From: Nectonema munidae
Lineage: Eukaryota > Nematomorpha > Nectonematoida > Nectonematidae
NCBI GenBank assembly: GCA_030549495.1
Contig: JAUIRK010000902.1
Coordinates: 189,001-253,000, forward strand
Length of the DNA stretch: 64,000 nt
Direction of reading: 5' to 3'
The position numbers were made by a program, and so were the translations under genes. The notes below the pieces were generated by a model. It saw nothing but the letters and a program-made list of their open reading frames with translations, was not told the origin of the DNA and made no database searches. Below, piece after piece: positions 41,501-46,449 of this stretch (position 1 is the first letter of the stretch; the number at the start of each line of letters is the position of its first letter).

Positions 41501-42563
41501 AGTTGCATTTATGAGGTGCGAAGATGCTGGGGTCTCTTTCCAACTTTTTCTGCTGCCGTTCAATGAAAAATAAAATAAAATATACATTTGTATTCATCTG
41601 TTGTTTTTTAATCTTTGAAATATCTATATCTTTATGTTATTTTATTTTATAAGTAAGTAAAGAAGCGTTTCAATTCAAACTTAACATTAACATTTTCAAT
41701 TTTCTCTTTCTTCAATTCGCTCTGCTTTTTCCAAAAAATGGTTATAAGATTTTCATAGGATTATGCTTTGTTACAATAGATAATTATAAGGTTTTTATAT
41801 ATGATTAGACCCAACTCACACTATCACGGCTATTCTACTCTGGGCAAAAATGAAAATTTGAAGGAGGAAGGAGTGGTGCAAAAAACTATTAGTAGCGCGG
41901 CCTCAGTCAGAAAACACATGATAAACATTGGGAAGTATTTAGTATATTATTTTAGACAGGATGGACTAGGATGTTTATTGATTCAGCCGTCGTGCGTTCG
42001 ATTTACGATTGTTGCACTCCGTCCAAACGCGCAGCACCATTCATTCTTCATTTGTACGCCCGACCGACAGTTAAAAAAAACAAAAATTCTGCTCAGTCTT
42101 TTGGTCTTAGTAATTTTTGAAAGTCTTTAGGCCAAATTGCTTCTCGCAGCCCATACTGAAGCAACTTCAAAGTGAAAAATAGAACACTCGGGCGTCAGTG
42201 CCTTTGTATGATTTTTTATCTATCCAAGTCTTGAGATTTTTTTCAGGCACACTGAAGAATATTTGAAGTATTTAAAAAATAAATGATGCATTTTAGAGCA
42301 GGCTTCCATGGAGTCTCTTTGAACCCCGCTCGTCTTCTTGGATCTGAGATTGTTTGGCACTTAACCAATCCTGATGGATTTGATTGGATAGAAAACACTC
42401 ACTACTTTTTGTATCTGGGAGAAATCGTTGGGCCTATTACCGCTGCTTTGCTCTACAAGTAAAGCAGAATACACAGAAATACGAATGATAATTTACATTT
42501 TAATATTTTAGGTATTTCTTCGGCACAAAAAAGGTTAAATGTTTTGTAAAAAAAATCAAGTGA
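2271..42563 (+). CDS. Aquaporin / major intrinsic protein (MIP) family channel, five exons
   Basis: Predicted product of 278 residues, a membrane channel for water or small neutral solutes. Exons 2271-2551, 10441-10567, 25919-26133, 42297-42458 and 42512-42563 all have GT/AG borders and total 837 nt, in phase. Topology: arginine-rich N-terminus (1-50), TM1 about 52-70, TM2 77-92, first half-helix with NPS at 99-101, TM3 113-135, TM4 160-182, TM5 190-207, second half-helix with NPAR at 217-220, TM6 243-262, lysine-rich tail. Aligned by eye with AQP1, the aromatic/arginine filter is I79, V205, V214, R220. The second motif continues LLG rather than D, so it does not look like a classical aquaglyceroporin. 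The TM1-TM2 interval is about 12 residues shorter than in AqpZ. I cannot assign a subfamily (Prip, Bib or other). An in-frame stop at 2226 supports the 2271 start. Confidence 0.88.
2552..3270 (+). other. Start of intron 1, no feature seen
   Basis: AT-rich intron sequence. The open frame near 2682-2942 has no recognisable domain and is probably chance. Confidence 0.5.
3290..4200 (+). pseudogene. Decayed hAT transposase (TTF zinc finger / DUF4371 type)
   Basis: About 3455-3684 encodes a TTF-type zinc finger like that of ZMYM1-type hAT transposases: ...REWLEYTP, then DDIFCLPCILFP. Near 3764-3870 follow EARYYAF-like remnants. At about 4000-4140 FKFRIDSGATFLKEHFEKC and SKTVQNGLLEI match the start of the DUF4371 region as I remember it (FRVDSGD.VLK.HLE.C ... 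S.TIQN.L). The parts are separated by stops and frame changes, so this is a fossil. It sits in aquaporin intron 1, same strand as the gene, just upstream of a hAT MITE. Confidence 0.75.
4374..4846. mobile_element. Non-autonomous hAT MITE with 8-bp TSD
   Basis: The element starts TAGAGTTGCCAGA and ends with the complement of TAGGGTTGCCAGA. It is flanked on both sides by CTTTTAGT (4366-4373 and 4847-4854), an exact 8-bp target duplication typical of hAT. Length 473 bp. It contains a short CA-rich stretch near 4555-4590 and no transposase. The duplication is perfect, suggesting a fairly young insertion. Confidence 0.93.
4975..5340 (+). pseudogene. piggyBac-like transposase C-terminal relic
   Basis: About 4985-5050 reads LHIAANNSCII-like in one frame, resembling the conserved helix near the end of piggyBac transposases. 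About 5190-5330 reads MPTPTL..., then RKCNECSKYVCKDHTLILCC, a CxxC...CxxH...C knuckle like the piggyBac C-terminal zinc finger. Stops and frame changes separate the parts. Confidence 0.55.
5560..7545 (-). pseudogene. Antisense LINE relic: endonuclease and start of reverse transcriptase
   Basis: Read on the minus strand from about 7540, an AP-endonuclease region comes first: KKNRYKFLCLGDDET, then a LIKGHLCDIIFDVKR stretch, then a GDFN-like site near 6890. About 6100-5675 then gives the RT N-terminus: KMKNGKAIGSSGIVKEHLF, then STLVPVYKEKG..CGSYRGIKLL and TQFCFLPGRGTVDA. The catalytic YADD part of RT is missing: homology stops near 5675. Loss of the 3' part is unusual for LINEs, which are normally 5'-truncated. 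Several stops. Clade not assigned. Confidence 0.8.
7560..10440 (+). other. Rest of intron 1, AT-rich, no feature seen
   Basis: Very AT-rich sequence with poly-A/T runs. The frame at about 9759-9956 shows no known domain. I found no convincing repeat boundaries here. Confidence 0.5.
10441..10567 (+). CDS. Aquaporin exon 2
   Basis: Begins by completing codon 94 and encodes SGCQLNPSVTLGLLL, the first half-helix (NPS instead of NPA), then TM3 ending ...GGITAAFIFR. Acceptor TTTAAG, donor AGA|GTAAGA, phase 0 at the end. Confidence 0.9.
10848..10901. repeat. Inverted telomere-like repeat (TTAGGG)n/(CCCTAA)n
   Basis: Three to four TTAGGG-type units run directly into about four and a half CCCTAA units, meeting at ...GTTAGGGCCTAACC. 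This head-to-head order is that of a telomere fusion, but the tract is only about 54 bp and lies in an intron. Confidence 0.85.
11500..12345 (+). pseudogene. LINE relic (ORF1 zinc knuckle to endonuclease)
   Basis: About 11740-11820 reads KGCNGKPCC*LCSSSHKSVSCN, a zinc-knuckle end of a LINE ORF1. About 12000-12340 contains HFESL, then VYRPPSSSITNFSSHFNDL and SFDSLICGD, the signature of Jockey/CR1-like endonucleases up to the GDFN motif. Frames are broken many times. No RT is seen before the composite element begins near 12530. Confidence 0.7.
12530..12660 (+). repeat. Left inverted terminus of composite element
   Basis: The ATGACCCTTTGATGTCC core is the inverted partner of the right terminus near 24935-25050. 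The same region, reverse-complemented, also occurs at about 37200-37330, where the similarity continues outward over the CTAGCTGCATC-like stretch. Confidence 0.7.
12870..13953 (+). repeat. Satellite A array, ~145-bp period
   Basis: About seven diverged tandem monomers, recognised by ACCATGCTAGTTTCATTTCTG at roughly 12988, 13134, 13277, 13422, 13569, 13709 and 13866. Each also carries a TACATGAAATATATGTTTT stretch and a TCAATCAAATTTGCG stretch. The array continues at 15309-15720 after the MULE insertion. Confidence 0.85.
13954..15308 (+). mobile_element. MULE insertion with iterated TIRs and 9-bp TSD
   Basis: The 1355-bp element begins GGTATCCGGACAATTGCC and ends with the complement of GGTTCTAGGGCAATTGCCC. 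Both ends are built of about 14-bp iterations of GCCCGAYNGACAA (13960-14095 and 15195-15300). It is flanked by AAAAACTAT at 13945-13953 and 15309-15317, an exact 9-bp duplication characteristic of Mutator-like elements. The empty site can be read from the sister satellite copy near 60330. The interior is AT-rich apart from a short transposase remnant near the right end. Confidence 0.93.
15025..15138 (+). pseudogene. MULE transposase C-terminal remnant
   Basis: One open frame reads ALAFVPEDKVVSAFEEL, then ADPIIDYFEDLKS and a stop. This resembles the helix after the catalytic domain in animal FLYWCH/MULE transposases (LAF.P...V..AFEEL...P..DYFE). A comparable ALAFL.PDEI segment occurs in the MULE relic near 28440. 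The rest of the transposase is gone, so this is a deletion derivative. Confidence 0.7.
15309..15720 (+). repeat. Satellite A array, continuation
   Basis: Further diverged ~145-bp monomers after the MULE. The order and wording match the reverse complement of 59880-60340. Confidence 0.8.
15720..16430 (+). repeat. Unique spacer of the composite element
   Basis: Non-tandem sequence joining satellites A and B. It recurs reverse-complemented at about 59000-59880; for example the stretch around GGTTGACAAATATTCAGGCC is shared. No coding signature found. Confidence 0.75.
16430..16808 (+). repeat. Satellite B array, first segment
   Basis: Monomers of ~150 bp recognised by TGATTGATTTTCATAAAAAA and ATCACCACTGAATTCAGCAT, beginning just after a G-run. 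Interrupted at 16809 by the CACTG transposon. Confidence 0.9.
16809..19240 (-). mobile_element. CACTG-ended DNA transposon with 3-bp TTA TSD, apparently intact
   Basis: The 2432-bp element starts CACTGGTCAACA and ends with TTGACCAGTG, flanked by TTA at 16806-16808 and 19241-19243. Removing it restores the satellite sequence TATAATTATTTAGATAAA seen in neighbouring monomers. Inner TIR blocks (TTTGGCAG, then TTTCTGGGGTTTT.AAGG.CGCTGA) are shared between both ends with differences. Termini and a 3-bp duplication fit animal EnSpm/CACTA-like elements; Harbinger also uses TTA, so the superfamily is an inference. A second copy lies at 32020-33870. Confidence 0.88.
17233..18939 (-). CDS. Uninterrupted transposase-like ORF of the CACTG element (568 aa)
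   Basis: The ATG at 18939-18937 (a TTG two codons upstream is not needed) opens 568 codons without a break. Cysteine pairs near residues 22-25 (CYIC), 66-69 (CKTC) and 101-104 (CYFC) look like an N-terminal zinc-binding region. An acidic linker follows (about 148-172). Candidate catalytic acids of an RNase H-like core are D265 (LFIDSSK), D319 (CVDLKMV) and an acid near 513 (SEEQGERFHQD), with a conserved PPLHIKLGLMKQF between. I recall near-identical ORFs repeated across many arthropod genomes, usually annotated as uncharacterised. Role as transposase is inferred from its place between matching TIRs. Confidence 0.85.
   Translation of the reverse strand: MSSREKMSSSKRRCRYEPDVFCYICGQYMMAQQKRNITDFVKRAYKAYFDMKLGDQDKSWAPHMVCKTCVESLRGWTNGKLKLKFAVPMVWREPKNHFDDCYFCINDMTGFNKHKKANWQYPSLDSAIRPVAHSEDLRVPVFTSLPEIDETEEIPADLSISSGDSCSDYEEPSNGPQLFNQSELNDLVRDLCLSKEQSEVLASRLQEKNILDSGTKVTYYRTREGSLLRFFSKEDDLVFCNDVSALLNCMGISSYDPADWRLFIDSSKSSLKVVLLHNGNKFAPVPIGHSTKMKEEYDGIQFVLEKLNYNTHKWLICVDLKMVNFLLGQQSGYTKYPCFLCLWDSRARNQHWRRENWPERESLEVGTANVINEPLVPRDRIIFPPLHIKLGLMKQFVKALNKDGDCFKYICRQFPGLSIEKAKGGIFDGPQIRTLMRDSDFTNHMNRVELNAWVSFTDVVTNFLGNHKADNYKQLVRKMLTAYEKLGANVSIKVHFLFSHLDRFPGNLGDYSEEQGERFHQDIKTMEERYQGKWDEHMMADYCWNLLRDCPKVAHKRKSYKRQFHFCE
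19244..24935 (+). repeat. Satellite B array with ~620-bp higher-order repeat
   Basis: Four distinguishable ~150-bp monomers form a higher-order unit. The fourth ends in TTATTAATATCTGAGAAAAA, a TAAGG step, then a G-run and GATATTTTACACC. G-runs occur near 19413, 19960, 20884, 21502, 22121, 22739, 23364, 23985, 24600 and 24916; the middle spacings are 615-625 bp. The minus-strand small open frames (MKINQ...) are satellite artefacts. Units are very similar, implying recent amplification or homogenisation. Confidence 0.93.
24935..25050 (-). repeat. Right inverted terminus of composite element
   Basis: TTTTTGACATGAGAGGGTCAT is the inverted partner of the left end. Similarity continues through CACGAAATTTTAGGGGATTT, which answers CCCTTAAAATTTCGGG near 12555. 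Confidence 0.7.
25051..25918 (+). other. Intron 2 remainder, no feature seen
   Basis: AT-rich sequence up to the acceptor TTCTTAG at 25912-25918. The small minus frame near 25139-25339 has no domain. Confidence 0.5.
25919..26133 (+). CDS. Aquaporin exon 3
   Basis: Phase 0 entry reads ETYGLERYFEHSGHV..., then TM4 (SMFVSEFICTFILLELIMIL) and TM5 (IAFPICVGLPLIALVYFG). The donor CGG|GTAAGA leaves two bases of codon 208. The entry codons are GAA ACG TAT GGA TTG; the exon does not start at the internal TTG. Confidence 0.9.
26134..27122 (+). other. Start of intron 3, no feature seen
   Basis: AT-rich intron DNA without coding signatures or clear repeats. Confidence 0.5.
27131..27794 (-). mobile_element. 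hAT deletion derivative with 8-bp TSD
   Basis: The 664-bp element has ends TAGTGTGTCCAC and (complement) TAGGGTGTCCACC, flanked by GTGTACGC at 27123-27130 and 27795-27802. Subterminal CCCCGGGG and CTCGGGGAG palindromic blocks occur at both ends. It retains only the 3' part of a transposase (next entry). Confidence 0.93.
27342..27554 (-). pseudogene. hAT C-terminal dimerisation domain fragment
   Basis: A minus-strand frame reads LKSIKPTSVDSERVFSSMRY, then TKIGNQLNDETLNALVFLRY. This is the hAT dimerisation signature (TS..SER.FS...... R..L.......L..L). No upstream transposase remains within the element. Confidence 0.85.
28045..29345 (-). pseudogene. MULE (FLYWCH-type) transposase, broken but near full length
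   Basis: Minus strand, N to C. About 29318-29150 is a FLYWCH-like zinc finger: NWRCVAKICKGTATT, then CKKHSHAPD. About 28853-28480 is the MULE catalytic region: HWMCDDTLKMVLQLFYQLYT, TITTDFEKPVM, ENVEILGCFFHLSHPIWRKI. About 28450 reads ALAFL.PDEI. About 28270-28060 gives the C-terminus: LPRTTN.LEGWHRAIHTLYE, then HPSLWRFLRSI..EE. Stops and frame changes separate these blocks. Same transposase class as the remnant at 15025-15138, but that copy is a different element. Confidence 0.82.
29695..29950 (+). repeat. ~64-bp tandem repeat, four copies
   Basis: Units carry GTGTGCTGTGGTGAGACTTTC, then AAATGATGTTATCTCAAAGA and TTGTAAACAGCAAAAAGAAAA with small differences. Located just upstream (in transposase orientation) of the MULE relic. 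Confidence 0.85.
29985..30176 (-). repeat. ~17-bp iterated repeat, possible MULE terminal region
   Basis: About ten diverged units of CTAGCTATTTTGGAA end at GGTTTCACCCC. Read on the minus strand it would be GGGGTGAAACCGAAAATAGC followed by iterations, the same design as the iterated TIR at 13954. I found no matching end on the far side of the transposase, so the terminal role is an inference. Confidence 0.5.
30190..31400 (+). pseudogene. LINE relic (linker and C-terminal region)
   Basis: About 30265-30480 reads KIWWNTIKGIKPSF in one frame and a TTGNLTLYNIFNSHFF region in another, like the linker before RT. About 30790-30960 has LGFEYSSSLKVHQYFSKLK and YLEYKDKLKSS. About 31100-31290 has RTKNFTFKKRYTSFSS..., like the cysteine-poor C-terminus of CR1/Jockey-like ORF2. 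The RT core itself is missing or unreadable. A TATTATTATTATAAGG-type tail follows near 31540. Confidence 0.6.
31400..32015 (+). other. Intron 3 segment, no gene
   Basis: AT-rich DNA with a short tandem near 31570-31640 (TTCGTCCTTTTTCACGTTGAA type) and a G-rich patch near 31970-31995. Confidence 0.5.
32020..33870 (-). pseudogene. Second copy of the CACTG element, differing almost only by deletions
   Basis: Aligns throughout with 17050-19230 in the same orientation. Between matching anchors, 1857 bp in the first copy (17104-18961) correspond to 1566 bp here (32059-33625). Differences I could follow are nearly all losses of one to four bases, often including a C, with very few substitutions; for example CATAATAACTGAACAC becomes ATAATAACTGAAAC. 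The reading frame is destroyed. The left CACTGG end is not visible, and the right end is only weakly recognisable. Such a deletion-only pattern is unlike normal pseudogene decay and may be an assembly artefact. Confidence 0.9.
33870..34560 (+). other. Intron 3 segment, no feature seen
   Basis: AT-rich sequence without recognisable coding remnants. Confidence 0.5.
34562..35560 (-). pseudogene. piggyBac transposase relic (C-terminal half)
   Basis: The minus frame 35300-34752 reads GSFDFRPDGVVKWHDNWVIT, then KASNFGMGGVDIMDRALADF, then GKKWYWNLIINAINI, the core of DDE_Tnp_1_7. It ends in a CVVCKKSSRIQCCTCN zinc knuckle. Upstream, to about 35560, further broken homology is visible (NHHICMDNF-like). 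At 34558 TTAA is followed by CCCATATTAACCC, which fits a piggyBac terminus and target site; the opposite end was not found. Compare the TTAA MITE at 47821. Confidence 0.82.
35561..36690 (+). other. Intron 3 segment, no feature seen
   Basis: AT-rich. Frames near 35689-35980 have no domain signature. Confidence 0.5.
36700..37340 (-). mobile_element. Terminal fragment of the composite satellite element
   Basis: Reverse complement of about 12530-13050. Two satellite A monomers (36731-37025) are followed by the lead-in sequence and the terminus TTTTTGACATGAGAGGGACAT near 37215. Similarity to the left end continues to about 37330. Confidence 0.75.
37341..37659 (+). other. Intron 3 segment, no feature seen
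   Basis: No gene or clear repeat. Confidence 0.45.
37660..38540 (+). pseudogene. LINE reverse transcriptase fragment, split by a SINE
   Basis: RT blocks in order: RLSKIFEKIMYKQL (about 37735), NQFVFRKLHSTKHYHSVL (about 37810), SVPQDSILGPLLFNFYVNDI (about 38080), then after the SINE MLMFADEISIII (about 38320) and VNEFNLLGL (about 38515). The FADE sequence replaces the usual YADD. Frames shift more than once. Jockey/CR1-like by motif wording; clade not firm. Confidence 0.8.
38164..38312 (+). mobile_element. tRNA-derived SINE, copy 1
   Basis: Contains a box A-like GGTTGGTTAGATACTGG and a box B-like GGATTCGATCCC about 35 bp later, then a body and a tail CGATGTAAACACCCCACAG, TACCTTTACC. It shares head, boxes and tail with the copy at 45621-45770. 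It lies between the NDI and FADE blocks of the LINE RT. No clear target duplication was found. Confidence 0.7.
38541..38900 (+). other. Intron 3 segment, no feature seen
   Basis: No coding signature. Confidence 0.4.
38900..41450 (-). pseudogene. LINE (CR1/Jockey-like), antisense to the aquaporin gene
   Basis: Minus strand. About 41330-41150 reads PTRPQSQTLIDNFF, the end of the endonuclease region. RT runs from about 40540: SNYRPTSIISSLSKIFKKLL and KQFGFRKGHSTSLLHSVY (40415-40206), LFLDLSKAFVSVSHSIL, then SVPQGSVLAPLLFIVYINDL and LVMYDDDITVL (40041-39583), then FNFLGLVIDKKPCWKMH. The catalytic box is YDDD. Near 39540-39300 is a C-terminal SLFVPH.IYGIENW, QKKAIRIIF segment. The 3' end is near 38920 with a TTCTTCTTCTTATTATC tail. 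Frames are broken a few times. One of the best preserved LINEs here. Confidence 0.85.
41451..42296 (+). other. End of intron 3, unassigned 109-codon frame
   Basis: The frame 41801-42130 is open but shows no domain. Around 41985 GTGCGTTCGATTT resembles a polymerase III box B, so an old SINE is possible. The exon 4 acceptor is TTTTAG at 42291-42296. Confidence 0.35.
42297..42458 (+). CDS. Aquaporin exon 4
   Basis: Completes G208 and encodes AGFHGVSLNPARLLGSEIVW, then the loop NPDGFDWIENTHY and TM6 GEIVGPITAALLY. The donor is TACAA|GTAAAG. Without splicing the frame would stop at once after LYK, so the short last exon matters only for the tail. Confidence 0.92.
42459..42511 (+). other. 53-bp intron 4
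   Basis: GTAAAG...ATTTTAG. Very short compared with the other three introns. It contains an immediate in-frame stop if retained, giving a 262-residue protein. Confidence 0.8.
42512..42563 (+). CDS. Aquaporin exon 5 (C-terminal tail)
   Basis: Completes K262 and encodes YFFGTKKVKCFVKKIK then TGA. The phase agrees with exon 4. A cytosolic lysine-rich tail is predicted. Confidence 0.82.
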
Positions 42564-42623
42564 TTAAGCTTATATTTATTGAAATTTAAAATTGAAGGTT
42601 AAAAGTTTATTCTCTTTTTTTTT

Positions 42624-42629
42624 AATAAA
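42624..42629 (+). terminator. Candidate polyadenylation signal AATAAA
   Basis: AATAAA lies 60 bp after the aquaporin stop codon. In DNA this AT-rich such hexamers are common, so support is positional only. Confidence 0.4.
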
Positions 42630-42639
42630 TCTTGAAACA

Positions 42640-44190
42640 TCCTTTAAAAGAGTTACTTTATAGAATTATTATTTGGACGCCAAATCCACGAATATTTCTC
42701 ATCCATGCATGTTTAAGTTCCATGCTTTAATAATTTTGTTGGCAGCTATTTTTATATCTTGAAAATACTCATTCCAATGATGACATTCATAAAGACAAAA
42801 TACTGTCAACATAACAAAATACCGATTTGTAAGTTCAAATGTCAACTCATACCTGTAACTGGACAGACAATCAGAATTTTGTCTCGTTTCAAGAATTATA
42901 AAGTTTTTATGATAATCATTATTAAAAACTCGATTTCTATGAATATAACCAAATCCAATTGCTTTCATAACTACAAGAATTTATCCAAAATAAAGCTTGT
43001 AACTATTTGAAAAGTAATTTCTTTATCTATCAACTCAAATTAGACATTTTAGGTAAAATTTATTCAAGTAGTAGTTCTTCAAAACTTGCTTTTAATTATA
43101 TAACAAAAAAAACAAAATTCATATACAATCATTTTATTTTTTCAGTCTAAAAAGAAATATTTATCTATTTTTATATATATAGATAGAATTTGTTTTTTAA
43201 AATTTAAGTAAAACTAAGAGAAAAGGCGTTCCAAGGGGAGCAGTCCGCCATAGGATTACGATTTATTTGTTTTAATATTTCATCAATAAAAATTTAATAT
43301 AGATATTTTAGGCTTAAATATAGCAATGTAATAATGATTTGATATACTTTTTTTCCAATTTTCCAAATTTATATACCTGTATTATCAAGTTTTTGGCATT
43401 TGAAGTGTTATTTGAAATTTTGAGGAGCGCCAAAATAAGAAGAAGAATGAATTTATTTTATAAGCATTTATTTATAATACATTTTTAATCGATCAACCAT
43501 GATGTAGGATCGATTATATTTTATTGTAATATTTTTAATTTTTGAAAAATAAGGAGTTTTTATATATTTTTTCCAAATTTTCGACATTAAAAAATGACCC
43601 TAATTTTACACCATAAAAACATTCACTGTGTTTTGCAAAATTTAGAGGCTTAAAATTAAAACCACTTCCACTTTTATTTTTGGTGGAAAAAAAAATTTAC
43701 ATATTAGTGTTTTACATATTTGATAATAAAAATAAATGTTAAAAATTTTTTTTTAATTATACCAGGAATTTTTAGGATCATTACGTACTAATCTGAAATT
43801 GAACATTTTTGATTGGCTAATATTTAGAAAATAATGAATTTATATTTCTAATTTTTACATTAAGGGGTGTATTAGATTATATTTTATCATAAAAATTTTA
43901 ATTTTTGAAAAAAGAGTTTTTTTTTTTGTTATTTTATTTTCATTTTACCTTTTTCATGACAAAAATTGGACTAAAATATATGACTTACTTCTTTTTAAGA
44001 AAATATAACTTTTTTCATATATATATAGAGCTTTCTTTTCTTGACTATTTAGTTAAAAAATGTACATGTTCAATATTCAATTTTTCTACAGAGAGTTAGC
44101 CCTAGAGAATACACAATATGTTTAATTTAAAAATGACATTTATATTCAATTTTTCAAAAATAAAAACTTTTACTCATTTTTTCTTAAGGA
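42640..44190. other. Intergenic AT-rich DNA, no feature seen
   Basis: Small frames on both strands near 42699-43010 and 43905-44099 have no domain signature. Confidence 0.5.
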
Positions 44191-44199
44191 GTTCATTCG

Positions 44200-44905
44200 C
44201 AAGGAACCAAAAAAATGTTTATCTTTTCTTCTAAAGTTAATTTAGAATAACTAACTAACCCTAACCCTCAACTCTGTTTCAATTAAAAAATTTCCTTTTA
44301 AAATTCAATAGCCTTGAAATTTCTACACAAATAAGCAAATTAAAAGGCTAAAGTTATTCTTGAATCCAATAATGTGAAATTGATCAACCAGACAAAAGTT
44401 TTTCCTAAAATATCTATTTTAGTTTCTTCTTATCTTGAATATGACTTCATTATATCCTCAATTGTTTTAAAAAATGATGGCCTGGATTCACTCAAAATGG
44501 CCCTTAAACCCACGGATCTTAAACACCTCTTTTCAAAACCGGTAAAAAAATACTAATCTAAAACTTGCGGTATTTAAAATTTCTTCATCTATATTTATCA
44601 GTACTTATGTAAAGTGAATTTTAGGTTGTTCTTGAACTTTTACCATGGTAGAATTTTTTCTTATTAGATGTACAAACATTGTTCAAACGGTTGTATGGTC
44701 GGACATATCGCTTCTAAGTGTATAAATTTCAGTGTCTGTAGAATTTGTTCTTTAGCGCACAATGGATCTAATTGTGATACCAAAAAATTTACTGAGTTTA
44801 AATGCATAAACTATTTTAATGATAGTTCTGAATTAAATCACTTCGCCATGAGTAATCATTGTAAATTTCAAGCGTCTTCCAAAAAAGACAACAAATTTTT
44901 CTGAA
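44200..44905 (+). pseudogene. LINE ORF1 fragment with zinc knuckles
   Basis: About 44374-44556 reads a globular stretch (KMALKPTDLKHLFSKPVKKY). From 44668 comes CSNGCMVGHIASKC, then CRICSLAHNGSNC, then KCINYFNDSSELNHFA: successive CCHC/CCHH-type knuckles as in LINE gag-like ORF1 proteins. The parts are separated by stops. Confidence 0.6.
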
Positions 44906-45615
44906 TTCCTACTCCTCTCTTGTCTATTCTATTTCATTCTTTAAGGTTAATGTAAACTTTAACCCGCCCCTATTAAGCTTAACGTCAACAATGAATGAGG
45001 ACTTATATATAACTCCTTCTTTCTCACTTCAAATAGATGCCCACCACCTCCAAATTATGTGTAGAAAAGGCGTAAAGATATCAGTTTGAACATTTTATTG
45101 AATTAAAAAAATCATTCATTAATTTTCAGTTGTTCCATTTCTTCTTCATAAAAAATATAAATGTTTTATTGAGAAAAATAAATTAAAAAAAACACATCCA
45201 AATTAGATAACTTTTCTGAGGTAATTTCTATCAAAAATGTAAAACAGAACTAAAGTTAGAAAACTTAGTTTTAGAATTTTTTCATTCTTTTTAGTGTATA
45301 AGAATAAGTGTAAGTTTGTTAGACTCAAAAAGGGTATAAAATAAAGATAAAATTGTGCACACAAAAATCAAACAATAAATTAAGATCGAATTACTTCATT
45401 TTTCTCAGCATCATTCAAAAATAGTTTAAAAGCTAAATTGGTGCAAACTACAAAAATCTACAAAAAGTAAAATAATTTTTAACATTTTGCAATGATTTGC
45501 CTTTTATAATAACTTTTAAGGGAAAAAAAAGATATAGAGCTTCAACAAAAACTAAAAAATTTTACAACATATCTTACTTTTTTGAAAACTAATTTGACGT
45601 ACCCCCCTACAGCAT
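44906..45615. other. Intergenic, no feature seen
   Basis: AT-rich, no recognisable coding or repeat structure. Confidence 0.45.
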
Positions 45616-45620
45616 ACTCT

Positions 45621-45770
45621 ATGGGTGGTATGGCAGGTTGGTTGAGATGATGGACTTAGCACGGAAGCCTCTTGATTCGATTCCTCATCAATACCAATTT
45701 GTTGATAGTTTGACATAAGCGTACATCAGTACCTTGTCAATGAAAACACACCCACGGTACCTCTACCTTA
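45621..45770 (+). mobile_element. tRNA-derived SINE, copy 2
   Basis: Box A-like GGTTGGTTGAGATGATGG and box B-like TTGATTCGATTCC, then the tail CAATGAAAACACACCCACGG, TACCTCTACCTTACC. It clearly belongs to the same family as 38164-38312. It is not a tRNA gene: no anticodon arm can be drawn with confidence. Confidence 0.72.
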
Positions 45771-46099
45771 CCCTTTACTCAAAATTGAAAAATTTGCTAC
45801 ATAATTAACATAAGAGAGAAAGGAGACAAAATAAACTAATAAAGCAATTTTCACTATTTTAAAATGACACTCTCTGTTCTAAGAATAATTTCAAAATAAT
45901 AGGAGGCATAAAAAATGAAATATTTTATCGTTTTTTTATTTAATATTTTCAAGTTTTTATAGACAGCAAAATCCAACGTTGAAGTAGCTAACCCAGGGCC
46001 AGTTTAACCTATATTCTAAAAAAGCTTCATATTTACTTAAGCTTAATTTTCATATTTACGTCCAGAAAAATGATCAAAATTAAAAAAATTTCACTCATC

Positions 46100-46293
46100 A
46101 ATCATTGTATCAAATAATATGGACAGACAAAATTCAACAAGTTTTTCCAAATTTAAAAGGCATTTTGGGAATTTTCTTATGCTCGATGATCACTAATTGT
46201 TCTGGCGAAAGATCTTTTTCACAAATGAAAAGAATAAAAAGTGAGCTTCGAACAAATATGTCCCATTTAGCTAAAAAACAGTTCATTTCATAA
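46100..46293 (+). pseudogene. hAT dimerisation-domain fragment
   Basis: VFPNLKGILGIFLCSMITNC then SGERSFSQMKRIKSELRT is the C-terminal hAT dimerisation signature. Its wording is close to the hAT transposase at 52559-53434 (NCSGERSFSKLKLIKNHLR). Nothing of the rest of the transposase is seen. Confidence 0.85.
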
Positions 46294-46449
46294 AATCACT
46301 TTTAAGAAAAAAGAAGCCTAGTTGACTGTAGAATTTTTGAATCTCATCAAACTGAGGAATAAATTACTTCATAAGTGGAAAAACTTGAGAAGAGATGATA
46401 TCAGAGAGAAGTTTGCCAATCTTTGAAATAGGGTAAAATATCTGGTCAA

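Noticed and set aside
41801-42130. 109-codon frame just before aquaporin exon 4
   Set aside because: No domain, and a possible pol III box inside it; not supported as an exon because exon 3 joins exon 4 in phase without it.
45621-45770. tRNA gene
   Set aside because: Boxes A and B are present but no credible cloverleaf; the sequence is shared with a second SINE copy.
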